A DNA stretch of 64,000 nt from Dyadobacter diqingensis (GCF_024220585.1 NZ_JAMXKF010000010.1:62359-126358); one strand, 5' to 3'; counted from the stretch's first letter, positions 43,028 through 52,741 are shown. Numbers and translations: made by a program. The notes: generated by a model not told the origin, from the sequence alone.

Positions 43028-44296
43028 TCAGATGATCCGTTGAAGTTTAACCATCGCGAAGAAGCTCTTTTTATCCCGCATCACCATCACGTCAAGGCCT
43101 TTTCCATCTCCCTTTTTCATGAGCTGATATACCTCGCTGATATTCATGTCTTTCACAGAAGTTCCGTCGATGTAGAGGATCTGATCCCCTTTTTTCAGGC
43201 CAGCTCTGGCGCCCGGGGAGTTTTCGTTTACGTGGTCTATGAAATACGAATCGAGCTTTTCTCCGGCCGCCAGGATGTCAAGTCCGCTCATGTTGTATTC
43301 AAAACTTTCTTTCATCCGGGTTTTTATCGGCCTCAGCACCAGGTAATGCTGCGAATAATTAAAAGTTACTTTGAAACGCCGCAATAATTCACAGCCAATA
43401 CTTCCGTTGCGGTCGTTACGGTCAGTCATTTTCATGCCAAAAGCGAGGCTGTCCGGAAAGGAGGCCAGCACATTTTTCAGATCATAAGTGCCCAACTTTA
43501 TACCATCGATTCTGCCCATACTTCCTTTCACCACGCCATTAAGGCCCAGTCCTTCCCGGGGCTGTATAACCGCGGCAGGCATTGGGATTTCTTTCTTGGA
43601 GGAGTGATCGATCAGCAGAGCATTTCCGGCTCCGGTATCGATCATAAACCTCAGATCTTTGTAATCTCTTCCGGTCACCCTGGTATCTGCCAATAGATAA
43701 GGTTTGGTGTTTTCTATCAAAATGGGCAGTTTATCCCCCTTTTTAGTACTGTACTTATATTTGGACGGAGCGGTCAGTGTTAATTCCTTTTTGCCAAAAT
43801 CCAGCGTTACAACAAAGCTGTTGAAGATTTCATAACCAATAATGCCATGAATCGGCATGCCGGCATACCCCGATAACGTGGTGATCGGTTCGTCCAGAAT
43901 CAGCATGTTGTGCTGGTTAACCTGCATATGCTGCATCGACAGGGAGTTTCCGATCGCGGTATGTCCGCTGATCATCTTCCCTTCACCAAGTCCTTCGATC
44001 ATCAGTTTGCGTTTGAGATCAAGCTTGCTTTTATCGAGTACCGTCGGGTCGGTAATAATCGTATTGCCGACACCCGTATCGAGGATAAAATTCAGCGTGT
44101 CTGAGCCGTTAATTTGTATGGGGACAATAATCAGGTTCGAGCGGAATTTAAACGGAATGCGGTCTTGCTTGCGGTTTCCGGTCAGGAAAAACCCGCTGGG
44201 GCCTTCTTTCTTTTCTTTTTCTGCCGCTGTTGCACCCGCCGGGAAATATATTTGGATGATGATTAATACCAGGATTAACCATTTTATTCGCTTCAT
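43028..44296 (-). CDS. Exported retropepsin-like aspartyl protease with two DTG lobes and PDZ domain
   Basis: A 422-residue protein with a signal peptide (MKRIKWLILVLIIIQIYFP). It has two separate catalytic motifs of the aspartyl protease fold, FILDTGVG at about residue 72 and FMIDTGAG at about 218, in two successive lobes. A PDZ domain follows (about 335-420, NSPGARAGLKKGDQILYIDG). Retropepsin-like proteases normally have one DTG and dimerise; here both halves are in one chain, as in pepsin. It is probably periplasmic. A -7 box (TACTTTTG, minus strand, 44389-44396) lies 93 bases upstream. Confidence 0.88.
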   Translation of the reverse strand: MKRIKWLILVLIIIQIYFPAGATAAEKEKKEGPSGFFLTGNRKQDRIPFKFRSNLIIVPIQINGSDTLNFILDTGVGNTIITDPTVLDKSKLDLKRKLMIEGLGEGKMISGHTAIGNSLSMQHMQVNQHNMLILDEPITTLSGYAGMPIHGIIGYEIFNSFVVTLDFGKKELTLTAPSKYKYSTKKGDKLPILIENTKPYLLADTRVTGRDYKDLRFMIDTGAGNALLIDHSSKKEIPMPAAVIQPREGLGLNGVVKGSMGRIDGIKLGTYDLKNVLASFPDSLAFGMKMTDRNDRNGSIGCELLRRFKVTFNYSQHYLVLRPIKTRMKESFEYNMSGLDILAAGEKLDSYFIDHVNENSPGARAGLKKGDQILYIDGTSVKDMNISEVYQLMKKGDGKGLDVMVMRDKKSFFAMVKLQRII

Positions 44297-44388
44297 TGTA
44301 TCAGAGGACTAATTGTGCCTGGCCGGATTCTATTCCGGGATATTACTTTATTGTTATTAAACTGACTCAAACCATGAAACAGCGCTGG

Positions 44389-44421
44389 CAAAAGTAACAG
44401 GTTATACTGTAAATAAGACAA
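44389..44421 (-). promoter_or_regulatory. Putative promoter of the aspartyl protease gene
   Basis: On the minus strand TTG (44421-44419), 22 bases, TACTTTTG (44396-44389). It lies in the 369-base divergent gap 44297-44665. No gene is seen in this gap, which also holds a plus-strand -7 box. Confidence 0.5.
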
Positions 44422-44573
44422 CAGATTGTGACAACCGGTTCATTTACCATATAAAAATGACTGACCGGCAAAACGGCATCAGGTTCTCCAGGCCCGGCAA
44501 AGGTTTTAAATAATAATCGGGGCAGTCTGGATAAAATATTTAAAGTAAATAACTGCCGGGTTTTAGTTTTGTC

Positions 44574-44581
44574 TTAAAATC
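44574..44581 (+). promoter_or_regulatory. Putative -7 box (TAGTTTTG) of the LytS-like kinase gene
   Basis: An exact TAnnTTTG match 84 bases before the GTG start at 44666; the -33 element is not recognised. Confidence 0.4.
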
Positions 44582-44665
44582 TAATTTATTCAGCTTCAAT
44601 CATTTTTAATTGGTCTTGCGGGATAAATTTTAAAACTTTAAATAAAATTAAAAGACACCCTAACC

Positions 44666-45871
44666 GTGCGTCCTATGCACTTTGTTCAACGTTTACTTCA
44701 TCAATCCCGGTTGCCGCTCACGGTTGGTCAGTTCTGGAAGTATGCTCTTTGTTACTGGAGTATTTTTGCGGTGATCACTTTCGGCCAGCTCACGATGTTG
44801 TGGCTGCTCCGCGATGGTTTGACGATGCGTTATTATGAAACCTTTATCTGGCTTCTCGACGGACTGTTCTGGTGGGGGACCACGCCGCTCATTCTGTATG
44901 CCTCGTTAAAAATACCTATCGTTTTCAAAGACCGTCGGAAACGGTTATTCCGGCAGATCACGTTACATCTGCTGATCCTGACTTTTCTGATCACTTTTCT
45001 AAATTTCTTCCATTATTTTATTACCAATCCGATCATGTTTGCGGTGATTGGCCGGGAGGTATCTGCGGAAAGTTATATATTTTCACTTTTCATGGCGTAT
45101 CCCGCTGCATTCGGGCAGTATATGCTGCTGGTTGTGGGATTTAACAAGGTTTCATACATCTACCGTTATCAGGCATTGAGGCAGCAACATTTTGAAACGG
45201 AGCTAACCAACGAACAGCTCCGGGGCCAGCTTGCCACGGCACAGCTGCAATCATTGAAAATGCAGCTGAATCCGCATTTTCTTTTCAATACGTTACATGC
45301 CGTCGTCAGCCTGATGATTAAAAATGATATCAGAAAGGCTACGCTGATGATCACCACGTTAAGTGACCTGCTGAGGGCTGTGCTGGTGAATCAGAAAGCT
45401 GATTTTATTCCGTTGCAGGAGGAACTCCGGCTGACGCAGCAATACCTGGGTATCCAACAGATCCGGTTTCAGGACCGGCTCAAAGTGGAATACGATATCG
45501 ATCCGGCAACGGAGTTATGCCCGGTGCCGCAATTGATCCTGCAACCACTGGTCGAGAATTCATTTACACACGGCATTTCAGACCTGACTACGGACGCCCT
45601 GATCAGGATCACGAGCAAGATCGTTGGGGATCATCTGAGACTGGAAGTAATCGATAACGGTATTGGGCAGAAACAGCGGAAGGCATCAACCGGGACCGGA
45701 CTTGGCCTCAAAAATACGTTGCTTCGGCTGAAGCAGGCTTACGGGGAAGATGCAAGCCTGACTTGTTCGCATCCGCCGCAGGGAGGAACGGTGGTAACAT
45801 TATATTTTCATACACAAACCAAAACCAAAATTCAGGAAGACAATGACATATTGCTGCCTTATTATAGATGA
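44666..45871 (+). CDS. LytS/YehU-type sensor histidine kinase
   Basis: A 401-residue membrane kinase (GTG at 44666, or the ATG at 44675). Four membrane helices fill about residues 25-165, then a coiled-coil linker leads to the His_kinase domain with the phospho-acceptor His204 in LNPHFLFNTLH. The ATP-binding part has LVENSFTHG and DNGIGQ, with GTGLGLKNTLLRL. The 3' end overlaps the LytTR regulator gene by 29 bases, so the two are coupled. Family knowledge: such pairs sense envelope or extracellular signals and control exported proteins. Confidence 0.92.
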   Translation: MRPMHFVQRLLHQSRLPLTVGQFWKYALCYWSIFAVITFGQLTMLWLLRDGLTMRYYETFIWLLDGLFWWGTTPLILYASLKIPIVFKDRRKRLFRQITLHLLILTFLITFLNFFHYFITNPIMFAVIGREVSAESYIFSLFMAYPAAFGQYMLLVVGFNKVSYIYRYQALRQQHFETELTNEQLRGQLATAQLQSLKMQLNPHFLFNTLHAVVSLMIKNDIRKATLMITTLSDLLRAVLVNQKADFIPLQEELRLTQQYLGIQQIRFQDRLKVEYDIDPATELCPVPQLILQPLVENSFTHGISDLTTDALIRITSKIVGDHLRLEVIDNGIGQKQRKASTGTGLGLKNTLLRLKQAYGEDASLTCSHPPQGGTVVTLYFHTQTKTKIQEDNDILLPYYR

Positions 45872-46616
45872 TGAGATATTGGCAAGGGACGTAATTCGGA
45901 CGTTTCTGGGGGGAGATTCTTCGATCCGCGTGGTGGACGAGGCTGCTAATGGTACGGAAGCAGTGATAAAAATCTTGCAGCATAAACCCGATATTATATT
46001 TCTCGATATCCAGATGCCCGAGCTCGATGGCTTCGAAGTTTTGAAGGAGGTGTGGCCGCATCATCAGCCTTTTGTGGTTTTTACCACGGCTTACGACCAA
46101 TATGCGTTGCGTGCATTTGAGGTGAACGCGATCGATTATCTGCTGAAACCTTTCGACGAAATCCGTTTTCACCAGTCGCTGGGGCGCTTGAAAGAGCGGT
46201 TAAGCCAACAGGCACAGCCGCGTATTGAAGAACTTGTAAACCGTTTGCTGCAAGAGCAGAAAGAAGAAAAGGAAGGCAATTATTTGCAGCGTATTCTGGT
46301 GAAGGAGGCCGGGCGGATGTACCTGGTGAAGGTGGAGGATATCACCCATTTTGGGGCAGACGGGAATTACATTTCATTGTTTACCGCTACGAAAACGTAT
46401 ACGATCTACGAAAGCCTGACCAGTCTGGAAAATCGCCTGGATCCGACGCTGATGATCCGTGTCAGCCGGTCAAATATCATCAACATCAATTGCATTGCAG
46501 AGCTGGAAACCTACTTTAACGGAGAGTATATTGTGCATCTGACCGGAGGCCATAAGGTAAAATGGACGCGTGGATACAGAGATACAATTAAAGCTTTTTT
46601 AACCAAAATTGGTTAG
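45843..46616 (+). CDS. LytTR-family response regulator
   Basis: A 257-residue regulator with an N-terminal receiver domain (acidic pocket Asp9/Asp10, phospho-acceptor Asp55 in FLDIQMPELDG, Thr/Lys in TTAYDQ and LLKPFDE). A linker leads to a LytTR DNA-binding domain (about 150-255; VKVEDITHFGADGNYISL, then RVSRSNIININCIAEL). It overlaps the LytS-like kinase gene by 29 bases. A TonB receptor gene and a small gene lie directly downstream on the same strand and are natural candidates for its targets. Confidence 0.93.
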   Translation: MTYCCLIIDDEILARDVIRTFLGGDSSIRVVDEAANGTEAVIKILQHKPDIIFLDIQMPELDGFEVLKEVWPHHQPFVVFTTAYDQYALRAFEVNAIDYLLKPFDEIRFHQSLGRLKERLSQQAQPRIEELVNRLLQEQKEEKEGNYLQRILVKEAGRMYLVKVEDITHFGADGNYISLFTATKTYTIYESLTSLENRLDPTLMIRVSRSNIININCIAELETYFNGEYIVHLTGGHKVKWTRGYRDTIKAFLTKIG

Positions 46617-46779
46617 TTAAGTATTTCATTTATAGTTTGATAAATTGTAAATCTGCGGGCACTTTACCGTTCAGTCATTAAAGTTGGATTGCAGTTCTAT
46701 AAAAATAAAATTTGTACACTGGAAGGTCTCTGCCTCAGGCAGAAGTCGTTGCATTTATAATTTATCAAATTTTATAGCC

Positions 46780-47046
46780 ATGTTAAGTCAAACTTCATTA
46801 AAGCTCTCTCTTCATTCACTTTTCCTGCCCGGACTGATGGCCTGTAACCATGCCTGCGAAGTGCCCCGTTACCAGCAGGAATTATTCCCGGATTCCGAGT
46901 CGAGGAATCTGAAATGGGACTATGACGAAATTACACACAAGCTGATTGTCAACTATCAGCCAGAAAAAGGCTGTGAACTTTTCAGACTAAAAGATGACGG
47001 TTTTAAAGTGAAAAGTATAATCGCAAGCGTTACCCGCCGCATCTGA
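46780..47046 (+). CDS. Small hypothetical protein
   Basis: An 88-residue open frame from the ATG at 46780, between the LytTR regulator and a TonB receptor gene. It has a hydrophobic start with a lipobox-like LPGLMAC near residue 22, then polar sequence (LKWDYDEITHKLIVNYQPE) that looks like real protein rather than antisense noise. No family is recognised. The in-frame ATG at 46684 would add 32 unlikely residues. It might be a lipoprotein under control of the neighbouring two-component system. Confidence 0.4.
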   Translation: MLSQTSLKLSLHSLFLPGLMACNHACEVPRYQQELFPDSESRNLKWDYDEITHKLIVNYQPEKGCELFRLKDDGFKVKSIIASVTRRI

Positions 47047-47138
47047 AATTTACTTCGCCGAAGTAAGCCATATTGGTACAAATAAAAAGGATTCGCATGA
47101 TTTCCTATGCGACGTTACGTCCACACGATTCCATAGTC

Positions 47139-49493
47139 ATGAAAAAAATAATACTAACTACTCTGTTACAGCTGTGTTTTTACGCAGGCTGGTCACAAAC
47201 TTTGTCGAATACCGTAAAAGGCAAAATTCTGGATGCACAGTCGGGAAGTGCTCTGCCGGGCGCGAATATTATCCTGCTGGGAAGCGAGCCGCTGGTGGGC
47301 ACGCAGTCTGATCCCGAAGGTATTTTCCGGCTGCCGCTCGTGCCGCTTGGCCGTCAGACTTTGAAGATAACCAGTATGGGTTATGGCGAGCAGATTATCC
47401 CCAATGTACTGGTTACAGCCGGGAAAGAGGTCAATCTTGAAATCCGGCTTGTTGAACAGGTGATCAATGCGGAGGAAGTAACGGTGAAAGCAAACCGTAA
47501 TCAGGATGTTCTGAATAACGAATTCGGAACGCTCAGTGCGCGGACATTTGATGTGGAAAATACCCGCCGCTTTGCCGGAAGCCGGAATGACCCTTCGCGT
47601 ATGGCAGCCAATTTTGCGGGCGTTGTCGGTAACAATGATGCCCGCAATGATATCGTGATCCGGGGGAATTCTCCAACCGGGCTTTTGTGGCGGCTGGAAG
47701 GAATTGATATTCCTAATCCGAGCCACTATGGGGCGTTAGGTGCCACGGGCGGCCCCGTCACGATTTTGAACAACAACGTATTAAGCCAGTCTGATTTTTT
47801 TACCGGCGCTTTTCCCGCAACTTATGGAAATGCTCTCAGCGGTGTTTTTGATCTGCAACTAAAAACGGGAAACCGCGACAAACGCGAGTATACCGGGCAG
47901 GTCGGGTTCAACGGGTTTGAACTCGGGGCAGAAGGGCCATTTAGAAAAGGGAAAAAAGCGACGTATCTGGCTCACTACCGCTATTCGGTGATGGGCCTTG
48001 TGCAGAAGCTCGGAATCAGCATGGGAACGGGCAATAGTGTGCCAAACTACCAGGATTTGTCTTTTAAGATTGACATCCCAACCAAAAAAGCAGGAAGCCG
48101 GTGGAGTATGTATGGGGTCGGCGGGACGAGCGATATCTCTTTTAAGGGTGATTTGAAAGATACGGCCAACCTTTACAGTGATCCGTACAACAATCTCGTC
48201 AACAAGGCTAAGATGGGTGTGGCCGGGTTGTCTTACCTGCATTATTTCAACGAAAAGACTTCTCTCAAAACGTCTCTGGCCGTTTCAGGTTCTTTTTTTG
48301 AAACGCAGATCGATTCGCTTAATGATGAACGGCAGCCTTTTAACCGGTATCGGGATAAGTCAAGTCTGGGGAGGATTACATTTTCAAGTATTTACAACAA
48401 AAAGCTGAATGCCAAAAATCTGTTTTCGGGTGGTGTGTATTTTCACAGGCTGTCCTATGACTTGCTCGACAGCACTTACAGCAATAAAATATACCGACGG
48501 TTGAGAGATGAAAACGGTGGGACGGAGCTTTTTCAGGCCTATGGACAATGGCAATACAAACCTTTGAACGAACTTACGATCAATGGTGGACTACATTTTA
48601 CGTATTTCAATCTGAACAAAAAAAATGCGGTTGAGCCGAGGCTTGGCATCCGTTATGACCTGCCTTCGCGACAGGCAATTTCTTTTGCCGCGGGTATGAA
48701 TAGCCAGATTCAGCCGATACAGCTCTATTTTTATAAAACCAGAAATGCGGATGGGAGTTTTACCCAAACGAATATGGATTTGGGCCTCACCAAAAGTTAT
48801 CAGTTTGTGGGCGGTTATGAGCGATATTTCGGTGATAATATCAAGTTTAAAACGGAAGTGTATTATCAGCACTTATACAACGTGCCGGTTGAAAAGTTTC
48901 CGTCAACGATTTCTGTACTTAACCTGGGTGCAACGTTTTCTGCGCCGGACTTGGACAGTCTGGTTAATGATGGAAAAGGTAAAAATTACGGCCTCGAAAT
49001 TACGCTGGAAAGAAACTTTAACAAGGGTTATTACTTTCTGACGACCGTTTCGCTGTACGAATCCAAATACCAGGGGAGTGATAAAATTTGGCGGAATACG
49101 GCTTTTAACGGGCGTTATGTAGCGAATGTGCTCGGCGGGAAAGAATGGAAATTTAATGAAAAACACAGCGTAGCCGTTGATGTAAAAGTAGCCCTTGCAG
49201 GCGGCAGGCCATATGTTCCTGTCGATCTGCAAAAATCCATCGAAACAGGATGGGAAATCAACGATAGAGACCGCTCTTATGAAAACCGCTTCAAATCGTA
49301 TTTCCGGACGGATTTAAAGCTGACGTATCGCCAAAACGGGAAAAGGATGGCTCAGGAATGGTTTCTGGATATTCAAAATGTGAGCAACACGAAAAATATA
49401 TTTTCAAAGAATTTTGATGTGAGGACGGGTAAAATAAAAACGATGTATCAGACCGGTCTTTACCCGAATTTCAATTACCGCATCGAATTCTGA
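47139..49493 (+). CDS. TonB-dependent receptor with carboxypeptidase-like prefix
   Basis: 784 residues from the ATG at 47139, where MKKIILTTLLQLCFYAGWSQ is a signal peptide (the ATG at 47073 is less likely). The CarboxypepD_reg-like domain (VKGKILDAQSGSALPGANI) precedes the plug (DIVIRGNSPTGLLWRLEGID) and a beta-barrel ending NFNYRIEF. It is collinear with the receptor at 17671-19986, and the plug wording (RGNSP-x-G-LLWR-x-EG) is shared, so they are paralogues with different substrates. There is no SusD partner. It follows a LytS/LytTR pair and may be its target. Confidence 0.92.
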   Translation: MKKIILTTLLQLCFYAGWSQTLSNTVKGKILDAQSGSALPGANIILLGSEPLVGTQSDPEGIFRLPLVPLGRQTLKITSMGYGEQIIPNVLVTAGKEVNLEIRLVEQVINAEEVTVKANRNQDVLNNEFGTLSARTFDVENTRRFAGSRNDPSRMAANFAGVVGNNDARNDIVIRGNSPTGLLWRLEGIDIPNPSHYGALGATGGPVTILNNNVLSQSDFFTGAFPATYGNALSGVFDLQLKTGNRDKREYTGQVGFNGFELGAEGPFRKGKKATYLAHYRYSVMGLVQKLGISMGTGNSVPNYQDLSFKIDIPTKKAGSRWSMYGVGGTSDISFKGDLKDTANLYSDPYNNLVNKAKMGVAGLSYLHYFNEKTSLKTSLAVSGSFFETQIDSLNDERQPFNRYRDKSSLGRITFSSIYNKKLNAKNLFSGGVYFHRLSYDLLDSTYSNKIYRRLRDENGGTELFQAYGQWQYKPLNELTINGGLHFTYFNLNKKNAVEPRLGIRYDLPSRQAISFAAGMNSQIQPIQLYFYKTRNADGSFTQTNMDLGLTKSYQFVGGYERYFGDNIKFKTEVYYQHLYNVPVEKFPSTISVLNLGATFSAPDLDSLVNDGKGKNYGLEITLERNFNKGYYFLTTVSLYESKYQGSDKIWRNTAFNGRYVANVLGGKEWKFNEKHSVAVDVKVALAGGRPYVPVDLQKSIETGWEINDRDRSYENRFKSYFRTDLKLTYRQNGKRMAQEWFLDIQNVSNTKNIFSKNFDVRTGKIKTMYQTGLYPNFNYRIEF

Positions 49494-49625
49494 CCGGATC
49501 TTGCCTGAAAAAATACTTTGGACTGAATGATCAAAAACATTGGGCTTTTTAGAAAAATGAAAACCGGCGGAGGGCGCCAACTTTGTCTTATCAAAATGAG
49601 CAAGTAAAATCTAAAAAACAAGATC

Positions 49626-50477
49626 ATGAAAAAGGACAAAGTTTGGTTTATCACCGGAGCATCAAGAGGTTTTGGATTGGAGATCACAAAAGCAGTATTG
49701 GAGTCAGGAGACAAAGTCGTGGCCACCGTTCGCAGTAAACCTGAGCAACTGACGGCCCAATTGAATAATAATACAAATTTGTTTGTAACCCTGCTGGATG
49801 TTTCGAACGAAGATCAGGCGAAAGAAGCCGCCAGGCAGGCGATTGAAAAATTTGGTAAAATTGATGTATTACTTAACAATGCAGGGTTTGGCTTGCTCAG
49901 TGCGGTGGAGGAAGCGTCCGATAAAGAGGTGAAGGATAATTATGAGGCCAATGTTTTTGGGATGCTGAATGTGACCCGCGCGGTGCTGCCCTACATGCGT
50001 AAGGAGCGGTCGGGACACGTGATCAACGTTTCATCGGTTGGCGGTTTGAGCGCCTATATCGGTTGGGGAATTTACGGATCAACCAAATTTGCAGTCGAAG
50101 GGATTACCGAAGCGCTGGCACTCGAACTCGCGCCACTTGGTATTTATGCCACAGTAGTAGCCCCGGGATTTTTCCGAACAGAGTTCCTGGACTCGACTTC
50201 GCTGACCCGAACTGGCAATGTCATCGATGATTATGATAGCACGGTTGGCGAAATGAGAAGATTTGCAACGCAGGCGAATAAGAAGCAGCCGGGTGATCCG
50301 AAAAAGCTCGCACAGGCATTTATCAAACTTGGAAATGCTGAAAAACCACCGGTTCATTTGCCGTTGGGAAAAGATTCATTAAGTCGTTATCAGGAAAAAA
50401 CGGCCCGATTTGCGAAGGAAATTGAGGAATGGTACGATGTGATCACGGGGACTGATCATGATGATGTGATGGCCTGA
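49626..50477 (+). CDS. Short-chain dehydrogenase/reductase
   Basis: A 283-residue classical SDR. The NAD(P) motif is TGASRGFG near residue 10 with a following Arg that favours NADP. NNAG lies near 87, the catalytic Ser in VSSVGG near 141, and YGSTK (Tyr and Lys) near 154-158; PGFFRTEF follows. The length and the C-terminal extension (KLGNAEKPPVHLPLGKDSL) are typical of the oxidoreductase group paired with AraC regulators. The AraC gene at 50738 lies downstream, but a strong terminator separates them. Substrate unknown. Confidence 0.92.
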   Translation: MKKDKVWFITGASRGFGLEITKAVLESGDKVVATVRSKPEQLTAQLNNNTNLFVTLLDVSNEDQAKEAARQAIEKFGKIDVLLNNAGFGLLSAVEEASDKEVKDNYEANVFGMLNVTRAVLPYMRKERSGHVINVSSVGGLSAYIGWGIYGSTKFAVEGITEALALELAPLGIYATVVAPGFFRTEFLDSTSLTRTGNVIDDYDSTVGEMRRFATQANKKQPGDPKKLAQAFIKLGNAEKPPVHLPLGKDSLSRYQEKTARFAKEIEEWYDVITGTDHDDVMA

Positions 50478-50495
50478 GTTCAATTGGTTTATGGG

Positions 50496-50529
50496 AAAAA
50501 GAGACGGTTGTGTAAGCCGTCTCTTTTTT
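50496..50529 (+). terminator. Rho-independent terminator after the SDR gene
   Basis: AAAAGAGACGG and CCGTCTCTTTT form the stem with a loop of about ten bases, followed by a T-run. The gap to the next gene (50530-50737) shows no gene. Confidence 0.88.
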
Positions 50530-50737
50530 GTGTCCTGGTTAGGAACAAAACAGGCTGTTGATTTCACTTTTCGTAACTGATGTTTTAAATTATTTTACTC
50601 GCGGAATTTCTGTAAATAGAAGAAATTTGTTTTAAACCGGAAATTTATGCGCGGCGGAGCTGGTTTGTCAGCTTCCGGATGGGTGTGGCGAACTATTAAA
50701 ACATCTGGTTGTTTAAACTGAATATCCCTAAACTGAA

Positions 50738-51607
50738 ATGGATCCAAGAATAATCAGAGTGCCGCAAGGACTGACGGTTGCGCCGTATTATCAAAGTATT
50801 CTAAAATTTAATGATCTCTCCGTGATCGAATCGTGCATTCACACGGAAGCCCGTTCCGGTTCGATGTTCCTCGAAGACCATCTTTTATTATTTGTTTTAG
50901 AAGGGACATACACGGTGCGGTATGGAAAAGAAGAATATACGGTCGCAAAAAACCAGATGGTGCTGCTCAAAAAGGCGCTTGTCGTGGAGTATTGCAAAAC
51001 AGGAGAGCCTGGGAAGGACAACTTGCTCGAATACATGATGTTCTTTTTAAAGGAGGATCTTTTGAAGGAATTTATCCGGATGGCGACGCTTAAATCCACA
51101 GCGATCGACGAACTTGTATCTGTGCCGGTTTCTGTGAAAGATGTGGATGAAAGGTTGTTAAAGTATGTAGCGTCGTTAAAACCTTATTTTGACGAGCCGG
51201 ATAAAATTGAAGAAAATCTTGTCAGGATCAAGCTGCTTGAATTGTTGTTTGACCTTACCAATGCGGATAAAAATGTGCTGGTACAGTTATTACAGCTCAA
51301 TCAGGTGGTCCGTAAAAATATCACGATAACGGTGGAGGAGAATTTGCTTAATCCGGTTTCATTAAATGAACTGGCGTATTTATCTGGAAGAAGTCTTTCC
51401 AGTTTTAAACGGGATTTTCAGACGATTTACAATATGCCGCCTTCACAGTGGATCCGAGAGCAGCGACTTGAAAAGGCGAAAGGATTGCTGACAAACACGA
51501 CGATGTCGGTAACGGATGTTTGTTATACCACCGGATTTGAGAATATTGCTCACTTTTCCAGACTTTTTAAATCTCATTTTGGCTACACGCCATCGTTACA
51601 AAAATAA
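50738..51607 (+). CDS. AraC-family transcriptional regulator
   Basis: A 289-residue regulator: a cupin-like N-terminal sensing domain (about 30-110, HLLLFVLEGTYTVRYGKEEY) and two helix-turn-helix units at the C-terminus (about 190-285). The second unit has TTMSVTDVCYTTGFENIAHFSRLFKSHFG, split here as VTDVCYTTGFENIAHFSRLF and KSHFGYTPS. The SDR gene follows six bases downstream, so the two are one operon. The cupin domain suggests a small-molecule inducer. Confidence 0.92.
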   Translation: MDPRIIRVPQGLTVAPYYQSILKFNDLSVIESCIHTEARSGSMFLEDHLLLFVLEGTYTVRYGKEEYTVAKNQMVLLKKALVVEYCKTGEPGKDNLLEYMMFFLKEDLLKEFIRMATLKSTAIDELVSVPVSVKDVDERLLKYVASLKPYFDEPDKIEENLVRIKLLELLFDLTNADKNVLVQLLQLNQVVRKNITITVEENLLNPVSLNELAYLSGRSLSSFKRDFQTIYNMPPSQWIREQRLEKAKGLLTNTTMSVTDVCYTTGFENIAHFSRLFKSHFGYTPSLQK

Positions 51608-51613
51608 ACACGA

Positions 51614-52363
51614 ATGGGTGCGTTCAGGAATAAAATTGTTATGGTTACGGGTGCCGGTAAGGGAATTGGCCGCAGCGTGGCTCTTGCTTATGGAAAAGAA
51701 GGGGCAAAGCTGGCTTTGCTGGACAGAGATGCCGGGGAGCTGAAGCAAACGGAAGATTTGCTGAGGGAAATAGGAGCTGAGTTTTTTACGCAGATTGTGG
51801 ACCTGACAAAACCTGAAGAGATCGTTGACGCCGTCTCAGCATTTGAACTTCATTTTCAGAAAATCGATGTACTGATTAATAATGCAGGCTTGGGACGGAG
51901 CAAATCGCCGTACGAGCTGACCGTTGATGACTGGGATTATGTATTGAATACAAATTTGCGGGGTACATTCATTTGCAGCCGGGAAGTGGCCAGGGTTATG
52001 CGAACGCATGGTGGCGGTTCTATTGTCAACATTTCTTCTACAAGAGCGCTGATGTCTGAACCCGACACGGAAGCCTATGCCGCATCGAAAGGCGGTATTC
52101 TGGCGTTGACCCATGCCATGGCCATTTCGCTGGGGCCTGATAAAATTGTGGTGAATGCGATAAGTCCGGGATGGATAGAAACGGGAGATTATGACCAGCT
52201 CAAACCGACTGATCATCAGCAGCACCCGGCCGGCAGAGTAGGTAAGCCGGACGATATTTCAAGAGCCTGTTTATTTTTAACAAATGTTGAAAATAATTTT
52301 GTAACTGGAACTAATTTAGTAGTCGATGGAGGGATGACACGCAAAATGATCTATGAAGAATAG
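51614..52363 (+). CDS. SDR-family oxidoreductase
   Basis: A 249-residue classical SDR: nucleotide motif TGAGKGIGRS, LLDRDAG (the Asp after beta-2 favours NAD), NNAGLG near residue 87, the catalytic Ser in NISSTRAL, and YAASKGG with Tyr and Lys near 152-156. It ends with FVTGTNLVVDGGMTRKM, the standard tail of the glucose-dehydrogenase/FabG-like group. It is co-transcribed with the AraC gene, which probably controls it. Confidence 0.92.
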   Translation: MGAFRNKIVMVTGAGKGIGRSVALAYGKEGAKLALLDRDAGELKQTEDLLREIGAEFFTQIVDLTKPEEIVDAVSAFELHFQKIDVLINNAGLGRSKSPYELTVDDWDYVLNTNLRGTFICSREVARVMRTHGGGSIVNISSTRALMSEPDTEAYAASKGGILALTHAMAISLGPDKIVVNAISPGWIETGDYDQLKPTDHQQHPAGRVGKPDDISRACLFLTNVENNFVTGTNLVVDGGMTRKMIYEE

Positions 52364-52465
52364 CTTTGGCAAACTAACTGTTATGCATGAACGGTGATGT
52401 GCTACCCCGCGAATTGTGACCCGAAAAAGTGCTTTTGAAGTCAGTGAGGCTGCTTTTTGTCCCTA

Positions 52466-52505
52466 AAACAAAAAAACACGCAGGTTTCAAAATGAACCCG
52501 CGTGT
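52466..52505 (-). terminator. Terminator of the tRNA-like RNA unit
   Basis: ACACGCAGGTT (52476-52486) and AACCCGCGTGT (52495-52505) make an 11-bp stem with one mismatch. Read on the minus strand it is followed by a run of seven T, so it ends minus-strand transcription; on the plus strand it has no T-run. Confidence 0.75.
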
Positions 52506-52580
52506 CAAATTACACTTCATCAACAAACTAAAAACCAAATAAAACTACTACGAAAAAAATCGCTTGTCAAGTTTTTTTTG

Positions 52581-52741
52581 CTGTAGGAGGGGGATTCGAA
52601 CCACCCACGGTGAGGTTAGCCGCGGTACAAATACTGTTGGTGGTCCACCCCAGTCGACTTTCGTCGGCATTATACCGTGTTTATCCCTGATTCACCACCC
52701 CCGAGACAGGAGGGCATGGCTGCCAATTTCATCACCCTACA
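52581..52741 (-). ncRNA. tRNA-like RNA with very long variable region
   Basis: Read on the minus strand. A 7-bp acceptor stem TGTAGGG / TCCTACA closes 161 nucleotides. A class-II-tRNA-like D arm follows (TGATGAAATTGGCAGCCATG), with the D-loop GG. Then comes a stem-loop CCCTC-CTGTCTC-GGGGG whose loop would present GUC, and at the 3' side a T-loop GTTCGAATC in an imperfect stem (GGTGG/CCCCC). Between anticodon arm and T arm are about 90 nucleotides that can themselves fold: GGTGA/TCACC, CGGTA/TACCG, a CGAC-GAAA-GTCG hairpin. No CCA is encoded, as in the tRNA-Ala here. U37 and the oversize arm argue against an ordinary tRNA. It is not a tmRNA: too short and with no tag frame. Confidence 0.6.

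Noticed and set aside
52581..52741. tmRNA
   Set aside because: The tRNA-like ends fit, but 161 nt is too short and no tag-encoding frame or pseudoknots are seen.
52581..52741. tRNA-Leu with group I intron
   Set aside because: The insertion of about 90 nt lies after the anticodon arm, not in the anticodon loop, and is shorter than any group I intron; no P7-like core is seen.
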